In this document: in pieces, positions 6,831 through 14,996 of the stretch
Layout of the letters: each line of letters starts with the position of its first letter
Numbering within the stretch: the stretch's first letter is position 1
Notes under the pieces: generated by a model
What the model was told of the DNA's origin: nothing
The model's input: the letters and a program-made list of their open reading frames with translations, nothing else
Databases searched by the model: none
Position numbers and translations under genes: made by a program
DNA from: Chloroflexota bacterium
GTDB lineage: Bacteria > Chloroflexota > Anaerolineae > Anaerolineales > DRMV01
Direction of reading: 5' to 3'
NCBI GenBank assembly: GCA_013153135.1
Contig: JAADFA010000058.1
Location: 1 to 17,137 of the forward strand
Length of the DNA: 17,137 bases

Positions 6831-8325
6831 CCGTATCTTGGCCGTATTGACTTGGGGGTTTCTGTTCTTGCTTATTTATATGCGCGTGCGGGCCCGCCGG
6901 GTGACGGTAGCTGAAGCCGCCGCGGGGACGGCCACCGCGCCGCGGGCCGAGGCCCTCGCATTCCCGATGCCCACGAGTCTGCCGGGCCGTCCGACGCCAA
7001 CGCCGCTCCCGACGCGCGCGCCCCTGCCCCAAGGCACCCTGGTTGACTACACCGCTCAACCGGGGGATAGTCTGCCCGCGTTGGCTCGACGCTTCCATAC
7101 CACCGTGCCCGCGCTTTTGCGAGCGAACCCGGCCATTCCACCTGATATCACCACCCTGCCGCCGGGGTATCCTATGCGTGTACCCTATTACTATTTCCCA
7201 ACATGGGGCTCGCCCTTCAAAATCTTGCCTGATGCGTTATTCGTGAATGGCCCCGCGAGTCGAGATTTCGACACCGCCGCCTTCGCGGCTCAGTTCCCCG
7301 GATGGCTTAACGCATATCAGGGCTACGCCATGGATACCCAGTACACCGGACCCAGCGCGGTGGACATGGTCGCGTTGAATTACTCCATCAGCCCACGGCT
7401 CTTGCTCGCGCTGCTGGAATATCAAGCCGCGGCCCTATCCGACCCCAATCCACCCGGCGCGCATATGTTAGGCTTTCCGGGGTATCAGCATCGGGGCTTA
7501 TTTTTGCAGCTCTCCCGGGCTGCCATGTTGCTCAACCATGGCTATTACGCGTGGCGTTTGGGCCGCCTCGATACCCTTATCCTGCGCGATGGGACCGAGG
7601 TGCGCTTGGACCCCTGGCTCAACGCGGCCACGGCCGCTTTACACTACTATTTCGCCCAGACCCTGTCCGCGCAGGGCTATCATCAGGCCGTTTCCCCCCA
7701 AGGCTTCTTCCGGCTCTATGCCGCGCTGTTCGGCGACCCGTGGCAAAATCCTCCACCGCCGCACCTCCCTGGCAACCTGCAGCAGCCTGAGCTAGTCTTT
7801 CCCATGCCTGTAGGCCGGGCCTGGAGCTACACCGGTGGCCCGCATCCGGCCTGGGGGGATGAGCTCCTGCCCTGGGCCGCGGTGGACTTCGCCCCCGCGG
7901 GCATCCGGGGGTGCGAAATTAGCCGTGAATGGGCTGTGGCCCTGGCTGATGGTGTGGTCACGCGTTCGGGACGGGGTATTGTCGTGTTAGACTTGGACGG
8001 CGATGGCGACGAGCGCACAGGTTGGGTCATCTTTTACCTGCACTTGGTGGATACCCCACCTGTGGGCACGACCTTACATCGCCGCGACCCCATTGGTCGG
8101 CCTTCGTGCGAAGGCGGCCACGCCACGGGTTCCCACGTCCACCTGGCGCGGAAGTACAATGGCGAGTGGATGGATGCAGAGGGCCCTGTGCCCTGGGTGA
8201 TGGAAGATTGGCTTGTGGTTAAAGGCCAACGCCCTTACGACGGCTGGCTCAAATTGGGTGATTGGTTGGTCCGGGCCAGCCCCAAAGGCACCAACGACAC
8301 GTTGATCGCGGCAGGACGCAAATAG
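6817..8325 (+). CDS. LysM / lysozyme-like / M23 peptidase cell-wall hydrolase, copy 2
   Basis: This 502-residue paralogue of the preceding protein has the same domain order. It has an N-terminal membrane anchor or uncleaved signal (about 7-22), a Pro/Thr-rich linker and a LysM-like domain (about 73-124, DYTAQPGDSLPALARRF). The lysozyme-like helix NYSISPRLLLALLEYQ has Glu201. The C-terminal M23 domain has His343 (GGPH), Asp357 (AVDFAP), His409 (YLH) and His440-x-His442 (GSHVHLA). After the Glu, copy 1 reads SGW while this copy reads AAA, so the transglycosylase-like part may differ or be inactive. The ATG at 6817 lies 14 nt inside the end of copy 1, and ATG at 6820 is equally possible. The G-run at 6811-6816 serves as Shine-Dalgarno and favours 6820 by spacing. 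The overlap suggests translational coupling. The longer frame back to 6517 lies inside copy 1 and is not likely used. Confidence 0.88.
   Translation: MMTRSRILAVLTWGFLFLLIYMRVRARRVTVAEAAAGTATAPRAEALAFPMPTSLPGRPTPTPLPTRAPLPQGTLVDYTAQPGDSLPALARRFHTTVPALLRANPAIPPDITTLPPGYPMRVPYYYFPTWGSPFKILPDALFVNGPASRDFDTAAFAAQFPGWLNAYQGYAMDTQYTGPSAVDMVALNYSISPRLLLALLEYQAAALSDPNPPGAHMLGFPGYQHRGLFLQLSRAAMLLNHGYYAWRLGRLDTLILRDGTEVRLDPWLNAATAALHYYFAQTLSAQGYHQAVSPQGFFRLYAALFGDPWQNPPPPHLPGNLQQPELVFPMPVGRAWSYTGGPHPAWGDELLPWAAVDFAPAGIRGCEISREWAVALADGVVTRSGRGIVVLDLDGDGDERTGWVIFYLHLVDTPPVGTTLHRRDPIGRPSCEGGHATGSHVHLARKYNGEWMDAEGPVPWVMEDWLVVKGQRPYDGWLKLGDWLVRASPKGTNDTLIAAGRK
8102..8170 (+). repeat. Direct repeat unit 2 within the M23 active-site coding region
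   Basis: This is the partner of 6601-6669, with eight differences over 69 bp, in the same frame and at the equivalent place in the paralogous gene. Confidence 0.7.
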
Positions 8326-8340
8326 CGCGAGGACAACGCC

Positions 8341-9723
8341 ATGACCCCAGAAGCCGTTCTTCAGGCCGTGGACCAGGCTATCCGCGAGCACCTTGAGGCC
8401 AGCCTCGCGGAGCTGATGGATTTGTGTCGCATCCCCAGTACCCACGCGAACCCCGCGGCCCTGCGCGACGCGGCCATGTTTATCGAGCGCGCCCTCAAGC
8501 GCCGCGGGTTCCAGGTGCGCGTGTTTGACCCTGACACCGAGCCGCCCGTGCTGGTCGCGACGCGGCCTGGCCGCTCCGCGCGCACGCTGCTCATGTACAA
8601 CCATTATGATGTGCAACCGCCGGACCCGGTGGACCAATGGACCTCGCCCCCTTTCGAGCCCACGCGGCGCGGGGGCAAGATTTACGCGCGCGGTATCAGC
8701 GACGATAAGGGACACCTGGTTAGCCGCTTTTTGGCCCTCGATGCGTTGCTGGAGGTGCTTGGCGAGCTGCCGGTGACTGTCAAGTTCGTCATTGAAGGAA
8801 GCGAGGAAGGCCACCACAGCGAAGGCTTGCGCGCATTGGTGGCGCGCCATCCGGATTGGCTTCAGGCCGATGGCGTGCTTTGGGAATTCGGCGGTGTTGG
8901 GCCGGATGATATTCCTTTGCAATATTTGGGCACGCGTGGCATCGCCTATATCGCGCTGCGTGTGCGCACCATGCCGCGGGACGTGCACTCAGGCGTGGGT
9001 GGCACCCTTGTGCCCAATGCCGCGTGGCGCCTGGTCTGGGCCTTGGCCAGCATCAAAGGCCCCGATGAGCGCGTGCGCATCCCGGGTTTTTACGATCGCG
9101 TGCAGCCGCCCAGCCCGCGCGACCTCGAGCTGCTCGCCCAATTGCCCCCTGTGGTCGAGGCCTATCAACGCCAGTTCCAGCCCTATCTCGGCTTTTTGCG
9201 CGGGGTTCAGGACGATTTGGAGCTCAAGCGCATGGCCGTGTTCGAGCCCTCGGCCAACATCGCGGGCCTAACCGCGGGGTATCAGGGCCCGGGGACTAAG
9301 ACGGTCTTGCCCGCGTTTGCCGAAGCCAAGCTTGACTTTCGCCTGGTGCCCTGGCAGCGACCGGAAGAGATTCCCCCTCTCGTACGCGCTCATCTGGACG
9401 CTCAGGGCTTTCATGATGTGGAGGTTGTTGACCTTGGCGGTACGCCACCCATGAAGATGGATCCGGACCATCCTTTTGTGGACTTGGTCGTTGAGGCCGC
9501 GCGTGATGTGTATGATAAGCCCATGTACAAGGTGCCCATGCGCGGGGTGACCGGTCCGGGCTATTTGTTCGTCCATCGTTTAGGTTTGCCCGTAGCCACC
9601 GCGGGGTTGGGCTATCCGGGTTCTAACATTCACGCGCCCGATGAGAACATCCGTATCGACCTTTATGAGAAGGCCGCGCGGCACGTGGCTCGCATTGCGT
9701 GGCGCATGGGGCAAGGGTTTTGA
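8341..9723 (+). CDS. M20-family metallodipeptidase
   Basis: This 460-residue cytoplasmic enzyme belongs to the M20 (ArgE/DapE/CNDP dipeptidase-like) family, which hydrolyses dipeptides or N-acyl amino acids with two metal ions. Visible motifs in order: NHYDVQP (metal ligand His88, Asp90), RGISDDKGH (bridging Asp121), EGSEEGHHSEG (catalytic Glu155, ligand Glu156), WEFGG (probable acidic ligand), RDVHSGVGG (start of the dimerisation or lid domain) and GSNIHAPDE (ligand His431). The length is normal for the CNDP-like branch. There is no signal peptide. It begins 15 bp after copy 2 of the M23 pair, with GCGAGGA as a weak ribosome site. Next to two peptidoglycan hydrolases, a role in breaking down released peptides is plausible, but substrate cannot be read from sequence. 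Confidence 0.92.
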   Translation: MTPEAVLQAVDQAIREHLEASLAELMDLCRIPSTHANPAALRDAAMFIERALKRRGFQVRVFDPDTEPPVLVATRPGRSARTLLMYNHYDVQPPDPVDQWTSPPFEPTRRGGKIYARGISDDKGHLVSRFLALDALLEVLGELPVTVKFVIEGSEEGHHSEGLRALVARHPDWLQADGVLWEFGGVGPDDIPLQYLGTRGIAYIALRVRTMPRDVHSGVGGTLVPNAAWRLVWALASIKGPDERVRIPGFYDRVQPPSPRDLELLAQLPPVVEAYQRQFQPYLGFLRGVQDDLELKRMAVFEPSANIAGLTAGYQGPGTKTVLPAFAEAKLDFRLVPWQRPEEIPPLVRAHLDAQGFHDVEVVDLGGTPPMKMDPDHPFVDLVVEAARDVYDKPMYKVPMRGVTGPGYLFVHRLGLPVATAGLGYPGSNIHAPDENIRIDLYEKAARHVARIAWRMGQGF

Positions 9724-9748
9724 CGCGCGGCCCCAAATGGGGTGAGCT

Positions 9749-10849
9749 ATGGACCGCGAGGAACGCGCAGCATGGGTCGCGCTGAGCCGTGTACGGGGTA
9801 TTGGCCCGGCTCGCTTTCGCAAGATGTTGGACCACTTTGAGCATGCACGGCATGCACTCCTCGCGGGGCCGGATGCATGGCGTAGCCTTGGCTTGCGCGA
9901 GGACGTCATCGCGAGCCTGACCCAAGCCGCGCGCGAGCTCCCCCAGCTGATTCAGCAGCTGGATGCGTGGCAACGTGCAGGCATCCGCGTGCTCACGTGG
10001 CGCGATACAGATTATCCGAATCGGCTGCGCGACATTCCCCATAGCCCGCCCGTGTTATATATGCGAGGCGAATGGCGTTTGGATGACGACTGGGCTGTCG
10101 CCGTCGTGGGCACGCGTAAAATGACGCGTTACGGCCGTCAAGTTGCCCAAGATGTGGTGGACTTTCTGGTTCAGCACGGCATCACGGTGGTCAGCGGCTT
10201 AGCCCGAGGTATCGATGGCGTGGCCCATCGCCGGGCCTTAGAGGCGGGCGGCCGCACGTTGGCGGTCTTGGGCAGCGGGGTGGATGTGATCTATCCGCCC
10301 GAACATCGGGCTTTGGCTCAGGCCATTTTGGAACGAAATCAGGGCGCATTGCTGAGCGAATATCCGCCTGGCACTCGTCCGGATGCAGCTAACTTTCCCC
10401 CGCGCAACCGCATTATTGCGGGCTTGAGCTTGGCCGTGGTTGTGGTCGAGGCTGGCGAAAAGAGTGGCGCGCTTATCACCGCGCGTTTCGCGGCCGAATT
10501 GGGGCGCGACGTGTTCGCGGTGCCGGGTTCCATCTACGTGCCGACCAGCCAGGGCACCTTGTGGCTCATCCAGCAGGGCGCCCAGGTGCTCCGGCGCCCT
10601 GAAGACTTGGCCTCGGTCCTGGACCTGCGCCTGTTGCCCCAACGTCGTGCCGCCCGGGCCCAGCTGCCCACGGACCCAATCGAGCGCCAGCTATGGGAGG
10701 CCTTACGTCCCGAGCCACTACACATCGATGACCTGTGTGCTCGCACGGGCTTGCCCGCGGCACGTGTGAGCGCGATATTGGCCATTATGGAATTGAAAGG
10801 CTTGGTCCGCCAGGTAGGCCCGATGACCTATCAAGCCCGTGAAGGTTGA
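9749..10849 (+). CDS. dprA: DNA-processing protein DprA (Smf)
   Basis: This 366-residue protein binds incoming single-stranded DNA and loads RecA during natural transformation. An N-terminal helix-hairpin-helix region is visible (VRGIGPARFRKMLDHF, about 10-30). The extended Rossmann core has VVGTRKMTRYG, VSGLARGIDGVAHRRAL, VLGSGVDVIYPPEH, FPPRNRIIAGLS and EAGEKSGALITARFAAELGRDVFAVPG, all classic DprA motifs. A C-terminal winged-helix domain follows at about 310-362. Length is typical. GGGGTGAG precedes the ATG by a few bases. The gene sits 25 bp after the dipeptidase and 37 bp before a lipoprotein gene, so it appears co-transcribed with envelope genes and not with com genes or topA, its frequent neighbours elsewhere. 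Confidence 0.97.
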   Translation: MDREERAAWVALSRVRGIGPARFRKMLDHFEHARHALLAGPDAWRSLGLREDVIASLTQAARELPQLIQQLDAWQRAGIRVLTWRDTDYPNRLRDIPHSPPVLYMRGEWRLDDDWAVAVVGTRKMTRYGRQVAQDVVDFLVQHGITVVSGLARGIDGVAHRRALEAGGRTLAVLGSGVDVIYPPEHRALAQAILERNQGALLSEYPPGTRPDAANFPPRNRIIAGLSLAVVVVEAGEKSGALITARFAAELGRDVFAVPGSIYVPTSQGTLWLIQQGAQVLRRPEDLASVLDLRLLPQRRAARAQLPTDPIERQLWEALRPEPLHIDDLCARTGLPAARVSAILAIMELKGLVRQVGPMTYQAREG

Positions 10850-10886
10850 CCTGGTCGGACCGCAGGACGTTGATGGGAGGGTAAGG

Positions 10887-12743
10887 ATGTCGATGCAACA
10901 GCGTATTGCGTTTTGGTTGGGCATTTGGTTTGCAGGCTTTGGGATCCTCGCGGGTTGTAACCTCCCCCTGCGTGGCCAGACGGACCGCGCGGCTCCGGCC
11001 GGGTTGCAAGTGGACGAGTTGGTTTTGCGGGTGTCGGACCAATACCCGGTGCAAGTGCAGGCTCTGGTACGCGGGATGTTGCCGAACCCTTGCACCCAAG
11101 TGGACGCACCGAGCATCGCGTTTGACGGGCAAACCTTCACCATTCACCTCGCGCCGCGGCCAGCCGAAACCGCGTGCGAGGGTGACCCTGTTCCTTTTGA
11201 GATGCCCATCCCGCTAGATGTGTACGGCTTGCCCGCGGGCACGTATCGGGTGCGCGTGGGCTCGTTGGAGCAAACGTTTACTTTGACCCAAGATAACGGC
11301 CTGGTTCCAACGCCATTGTCGACGCAGGCGGGTGGCTCCGCGGTTGGTACGGCCGCACCTTCACCCACGCCCACGAGCACAGCGCAAGGCCGCATCGAGG
11401 GCCGGGTGTGGGAAGACCGCTGCACGCCGCCTGACGACCCGGACGCGACGTTGCCGCCGGGGTGTCGGCGCTACGCGCAGGGCCTCGCGGGCGATGGCTT
11501 GCCCCAGCCCGATGAGCCCGGCCTCGCGGGCGTGCGTGTGGACCTCGCGGCGGGCCCTTGCCCTGGCACACCGAGCGCACAGGCCCAAACCGGACCCGAC
11601 GGCAGCTTTGTCTTTGACCAGCTGCCTTGGGGCACGTATTGCGTCCAGGTCCCTACCCCACAGGACCCTTTGGGCCCTGGCTTGTGGACCGCACCGAGCC
11701 TGGAGCAGGGACAGGTCGAGGTCACTTTGAGCCCAGACCAACCTGTGGCTCAAGTTAACTTCGCCTGGTTTCGCAGCGAGACCGGCTTTTTGACCCCGCG
11801 CGAGCCCTGCACCCACCGGGCTGAGTTTATTGACGAAACCATCCCTGATGGTAGTGAAATCCCCGCAGGCGAGACCTTTCTCAAAACCTGGACTGTGCGT
11901 AACACTGGCACGTGCACGTGGACCCCGGATTACGCATTGGTCCACACCGCAGGCGAACGCTTAGCGGCTACGGACCGCGTGCCACTCCCTACCACCGTCG
12001 CGCCGGGGCAGGAAGTCGTGCTCGAGGTCGAGATGACCGCGCCGGAGACGCCGGGCACATATCGTAGCGAATGGCGCTTGGAAGCGCCAGATGGCACGCG
12101 CTTCGGTCCGGGCGAGCGGGGGGAAGGCAAACTTTGGGCCGAGATTGAAGTTGTGGCCAAGCTGGAAGAGGAGGACCTCGGCCTCGGTTCGCCTACCTGG
12201 GTTGACCCCATGGACACCGCAACCAACTGGTATTTGCTCGACACGCCCGACGCCAAGTTTGTGGTAGAAGACGGCCGCTTGGTCATGTATGGCCGCAATC
12301 CAGACATGATCGACTCGTGGGGTCTGGCCTCCTACCCCGCGTGGAGCGACGGTTACATTGAAGCCACGTTTATCACCGGGGATGCGTGCGCAGGTTTAGA
12401 CCGCTATGGCCTGCTCGTGCGCGCACCCGACCCCAGTCGGGGTGTTGTGGTGCAGCTCTCGTGCGATGGCCGCTACCGCATCTACCATTGGGATGGCGAG
12501 GCGTATCACAGTATGAAAGAATGGACCCGTCATCCGGCCATCCACCAGGGCCCGAACCAAACGAACCGACTGGGCGTATGGTTGCAAGGCGATACCTTGC
12601 GCTTGTACGTTAACCGGGTACGGGTAACTGAGATCAAGGGCCTTCCCTATCCCAGCGGTCGCGTGGGTTTGGTTATCGCGGCCGACCGTACGCCGAACTT
12701 TACCGTCGCGGTGGATGAAGTTGCGTTTTGGACCTTGCCCTGA
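10887..12743 (+). CDS. Multidomain lipoprotein with Cna-B/SdrD-B-like, NBR1-type Ig-like and LamG-like domains
   Basis: This 618-residue surface lipoprotein has a signal ending in ILAG-Cys24. Residues ~30-150 form an unnamed beta-rich domain with Cys residues. A Thr/Pro linker follows. At about 168-291 lies a Cna-B/SdrD-B-like prealbumin fold (GRIEGRVWEDRC, GVRVDLAAG, TGPDGSFVFDQLPWGTYCVQVP). At about 311-423 is an NBR1-type Ig-like domain, recognised from IPDGSEIPAGETFLKTW, RNTGTCTWTPDYALV, VAPGQEVVLEV and GTYRSEWRLEAPDGTRFG. The last ~180 residues (437-618) resemble a LamG/DUF1080-type jelly roll (PMDTATNWYLLD, GYIEATF, YGLLVRAPD, GRVGLVIAAD, VAVDEVAFW). No catalytic motif is visible, so binding or scaffolding is more likely. 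I prefer the ATG at 10887 (GGGAGG upstream, correct signal peptide) over 10839, which overlaps dprA. ATG at 10893 is also possible. Carbohydrate or peptidoglycan binding is inferred. Confidence 0.82.
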   Translation: MSMQQRIAFWLGIWFAGFGILAGCNLPLRGQTDRAAPAGLQVDELVLRVSDQYPVQVQALVRGMLPNPCTQVDAPSIAFDGQTFTIHLAPRPAETACEGDPVPFEMPIPLDVYGLPAGTYRVRVGSLEQTFTLTQDNGLVPTPLSTQAGGSAVGTAAPSPTPTSTAQGRIEGRVWEDRCTPPDDPDATLPPGCRRYAQGLAGDGLPQPDEPGLAGVRVDLAAGPCPGTPSAQAQTGPDGSFVFDQLPWGTYCVQVPTPQDPLGPGLWTAPSLEQGQVEVTLSPDQPVAQVNFAWFRSETGFLTPREPCTHRAEFIDETIPDGSEIPAGETFLKTWTVRNTGTCTWTPDYALVHTAGERLAATDRVPLPTTVAPGQEVVLEVEMTAPETPGTYRSEWRLEAPDGTRFGPGERGEGKLWAEIEVVAKLEEEDLGLGSPTWVDPMDTATNWYLLDTPDAKFVVEDGRLVMYGRNPDMIDSWGLASYPAWSDGYIEATFITGDACAGLDRYGLLVRAPDPSRGVVVQLSCDGRYRIYHWDGEAYHSMKEWTRHPAIHQGPNQTNRLGVWLQGDTLRLYVNRVRVTEIKGLPYPSGRVGLVIAADRTPNFTVAVDEVAFWTLP

Positions 12744-12772
12744 TGGGGTGGTATGATTGGGCCGGATAGGCC

Positions 12773-14962
12773 ATGTACGATTTTCGCGTGTTCGTCGTTC
12801 AACACCGTCGGCCCGATCGGCCGGGGCCCGCGCTGGTGGTCTGGGGAGGGCGCGCACCACGCAGTGCGACACGCCACCGGCGACGGGAGGCATTGCTGCT
12901 CTTGCTGCACTTTGAGGGGGAGGCGATTCCGAGCTTGCAGGCGCAAGAAGCCTGGGCCGACGAGCTGGCCCAGGTATATTTCGCGCGCTCTGGCCCGGTG
13001 ACGGGCGCGTTGCAGGCCCTGGCCGACCGCTTGGACGCACGGCTGCAGCGAGCAAACCGTCACTTGGCTCGCCGTGGCCAACGGGTGCGCGCGAGCCTTG
13101 CCGCGTGGGTGTGGCGTGACCGTTCGGTATACGCGGCCTTTGCTGGACCGTGGCACGTGTATCGTCCGGTGGTAGGGTCGGAGGTTCCCCTCGCACAAGA
13201 CCCCGGGCCGGGTTTGGGCGAGGGAACCGCGCTGGTCGCCTTGGCTCGCTGGTCTGCCGATGAAGGGCCTTGGGTCGTAAGCCATGGTCCCTTGCCTGCC
13301 CAGGTGGATTGGGACGCCATCGCCCGTGACCCGGAGCAAGGTTTAACCCAGATGCTGGACGCGGCGGCCTCGAGTGAGCAACCAATTGTGGCCGCATGGA
13401 TTGAGGCTACCCCGGGTGTGGGCGAGCTCACCCGTACGCTGATCCAACGGCCCTGGCGCGTGAGCGCTCGCCCGTCCCCCACGAGGCCAGCGGAGGGCGC
13501 GCCGCCGACATCGGCCACGGCGCCTTCTGCGTTGCCTAGCTCGCGCACTACAACCCAGCCCGCGGCCTCGACTTCGCTCCGTTCTGCAGCTCCAGAACGG
13601 GCTGAGACCGTGCCCTCGCCCGATGTGGCCCCGTCGCCCGGGGCGCGCACACATGCCGAGGCTACGCGCGCGGGGTCACGTACGCGCCCAACCGCCCAAC
13701 CGTGGCGCCGTTGGGTCGCACGTGCGTTGCTCCTTCCTTGGCCTCGGGTGCCCACGCGTTGGCTGTTTTTCCTCGCGCTCGCGGTGCCCGTGATGGTGGT
13801 GGCCGCAGCGTTGGCCGTCTACATCCATCAAGGCCGTTTGGAACGCCGCGCGTATTGGGCCGCCCAGGCCCAGGCCGCATTGGCTCAAGCCCAGCACGCG
13901 GGCGACCCCCTGACTCAACGGGACGCGTGGGCACGCGCACTTCACGCGCTCAACCTCGCGCTCAGCTATGGTTACGACCCTGACCTGGCCCGTCAGCGGG
14001 ACGCGGTTCGCGCGGCATTGGACCGCCTCGATGGCACGGTGCGGCTGCCGTTCCAGCCGGTTTTGGTCGGGTCGTATGGGAATCGGGTACGTTTTGAAAA
14101 GTTAGCCCTTGGATTGCAAGATCTGTATGTTTTAGAGGCGAAACGTCAACAAATTTGGCGCTTTCAATGGACAGGCGGCGCGTTGGCCTTTGAGCCCGAT
14201 AGTGAGTTTCGCTGCCGCAAGGAGCAACTGGGCACCTTGACCTTAGACACGTTTGTGGGCCTGGCTGCGTTCCCTCCCGCGCGGTTCCCGTTCCAAACCT
14301 TAGCCATTGACCGCGCAGGCCATGGGCTAATGTGCGCGCCGGGTGAGCTGCCGCAGGCGCACATGTTGCCCGAACCCCGCCAGGGTTGGGGCACGATCCG
14401 CTTAGCCAAGGTGGCCGACGACCGGCTCTATGTGCTCACTCGTCGCGTGAATCCCGAGCATCCTGAGCAGCCTGAGGATATTCTATACTTGCTTGACCTC
14501 AAACGCCTGACGAATACGGTACCTCAGGTGCTCTTCCGCCAGGCGAACCCTATTGACCTGGCGAATGTGGTGGATTTTGCCGTGTTGCGTGGGGAAATCT
14601 ACTTCCTGTTTGTGGATACCCAGGTAGCCCGTTGCCAGCTGTTCACCACCGAAGGGCCGAAGTGCGAGGCGCTGACGTACCAGGACCCGCGCCCTGGCCG
14701 TCAGGATGGCCCGGTGATGACTGAGGCTCGCTTTCGTTACATCCATGCATCAGCCATCCCTGAGCCGTCCCTTTACCTGTTCGACCCCGAGCAACAGGCC
14801 GTCTATCATTTTTCTCTACGCTTGCGGTTCGATCGGCAATATCGGCCCCCCGAGCCTTTGGAGGCGGAGTTTACGCATTTTGCGGTGGGTCTCGATCCTT
14901 CGGGGGCAAGTACCCTCTTTTTGCTTAGTACGAACCAGGTCTACGCGGCACCACTTCCGTAG
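12773..14962 (+). CDS. Single-pass membrane protein: possible degenerate PP2C-like cytoplasmic domain and beta-propeller-like C-terminus
   Basis: This 729-residue protein matches no family I can name firmly. Residues ~1-225 are cytoplasmic by topology. The layout TGALQALADRLDARLQRANRHL, then ASLAAWVWRDRSVYAAFAGPWHVY and GLGEG recalls PP2C/PPM phosphatases, but the metal-binding Asp motifs of that family are not seen, so any such domain would be inactive. A Pro/Ser/Thr/Ala-rich linker (~226-310) precedes one strong transmembrane helix (~329-352). An Ala/Gln-rich helical stretch follows (~355-395). The C-terminal ~320 residues have repeated strand patterns such as DLYVLEAKRQQIWRFQW, RLYVLTRR, ILYLLDLKRL and SLYLFDPEQQAVYHF, typical of a beta-propeller outside the membrane. 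A TAG at 12767 in frame rules out an upstream start. The ribosome site is weak. It lies 29 bp after the lipoprotein gene and 34 bp before tupA. An inside-out or outside-in signalling role is speculation. Confidence 0.6.
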   Translation: MYDFRVFVVQHRRPDRPGPALVVWGGRAPRSATRHRRREALLLLLHFEGEAIPSLQAQEAWADELAQVYFARSGPVTGALQALADRLDARLQRANRHLARRGQRVRASLAAWVWRDRSVYAAFAGPWHVYRPVVGSEVPLAQDPGPGLGEGTALVALARWSADEGPWVVSHGPLPAQVDWDAIARDPEQGLTQMLDAAASSEQPIVAAWIEATPGVGELTRTLIQRPWRVSARPSPTRPAEGAPPTSATAPSALPSSRTTTQPAASTSLRSAAPERAETVPSPDVAPSPGARTHAEATRAGSRTRPTAQPWRRWVARALLLPWPRVPTRWLFFLALAVPVMVVAAALAVYIHQGRLERRAYWAAQAQAALAQAQHAGDPLTQRDAWARALHALNLALSYGYDPDLARQRDAVRAALDRLDGTVRLPFQPVLVGSYGNRVRFEKLALGLQDLYVLEAKRQQIWRFQWTGGALAFEPDSEFRCRKEQLGTLTLDTFVGLAAFPPARFPFQTLAIDRAGHGLMCAPGELPQAHMLPEPRQGWGTIRLAKVADDRLYVLTRRVNPEHPEQPEDILYLLDLKRLTNTVPQVLFRQANPIDLANVVDFAVLRGEIYFLFVDTQVARCQLFTTEGPKCEALTYQDPRPGRQDGPVMTEARFRYIHASAIPEPSLYLFDPEQQAVYHFSLRLRFDRQYRPPEPLEAEFTHFAVGLDPSGASTLFLLSTNQVYAAPLP
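13579..13600 (+). repeat. Perfect 8-bp inverted repeat inside the membrane-protein gene
   Basis: CCGTTCTG (13579-13586) and CAGAACGG (13593-13600) form a perfect stem around a 6-nt loop. It falls in the low-complexity linker coding region, where protein constraint is weak. No U-tract follows, so it is not a standard terminator. Confidence 0.5.
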
Positions 14963-14996
14963 CCGTGCATTTGGATGCTTGAACGAGGAGGTCGCT

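Noticed and set aside
8074..8988. 304-codon open frame on the minus strand
   Set aside because: It is antisense to the end of M23 copy 2 and the start of the M20 gene and shows no recognisable domain.
12396..13397. 333-codon open frame on the minus strand
   Set aside because: It is antisense to the lipoprotein and membrane-protein genes, Pro/Arg-rich, with no motif and no ribosome site noticed.
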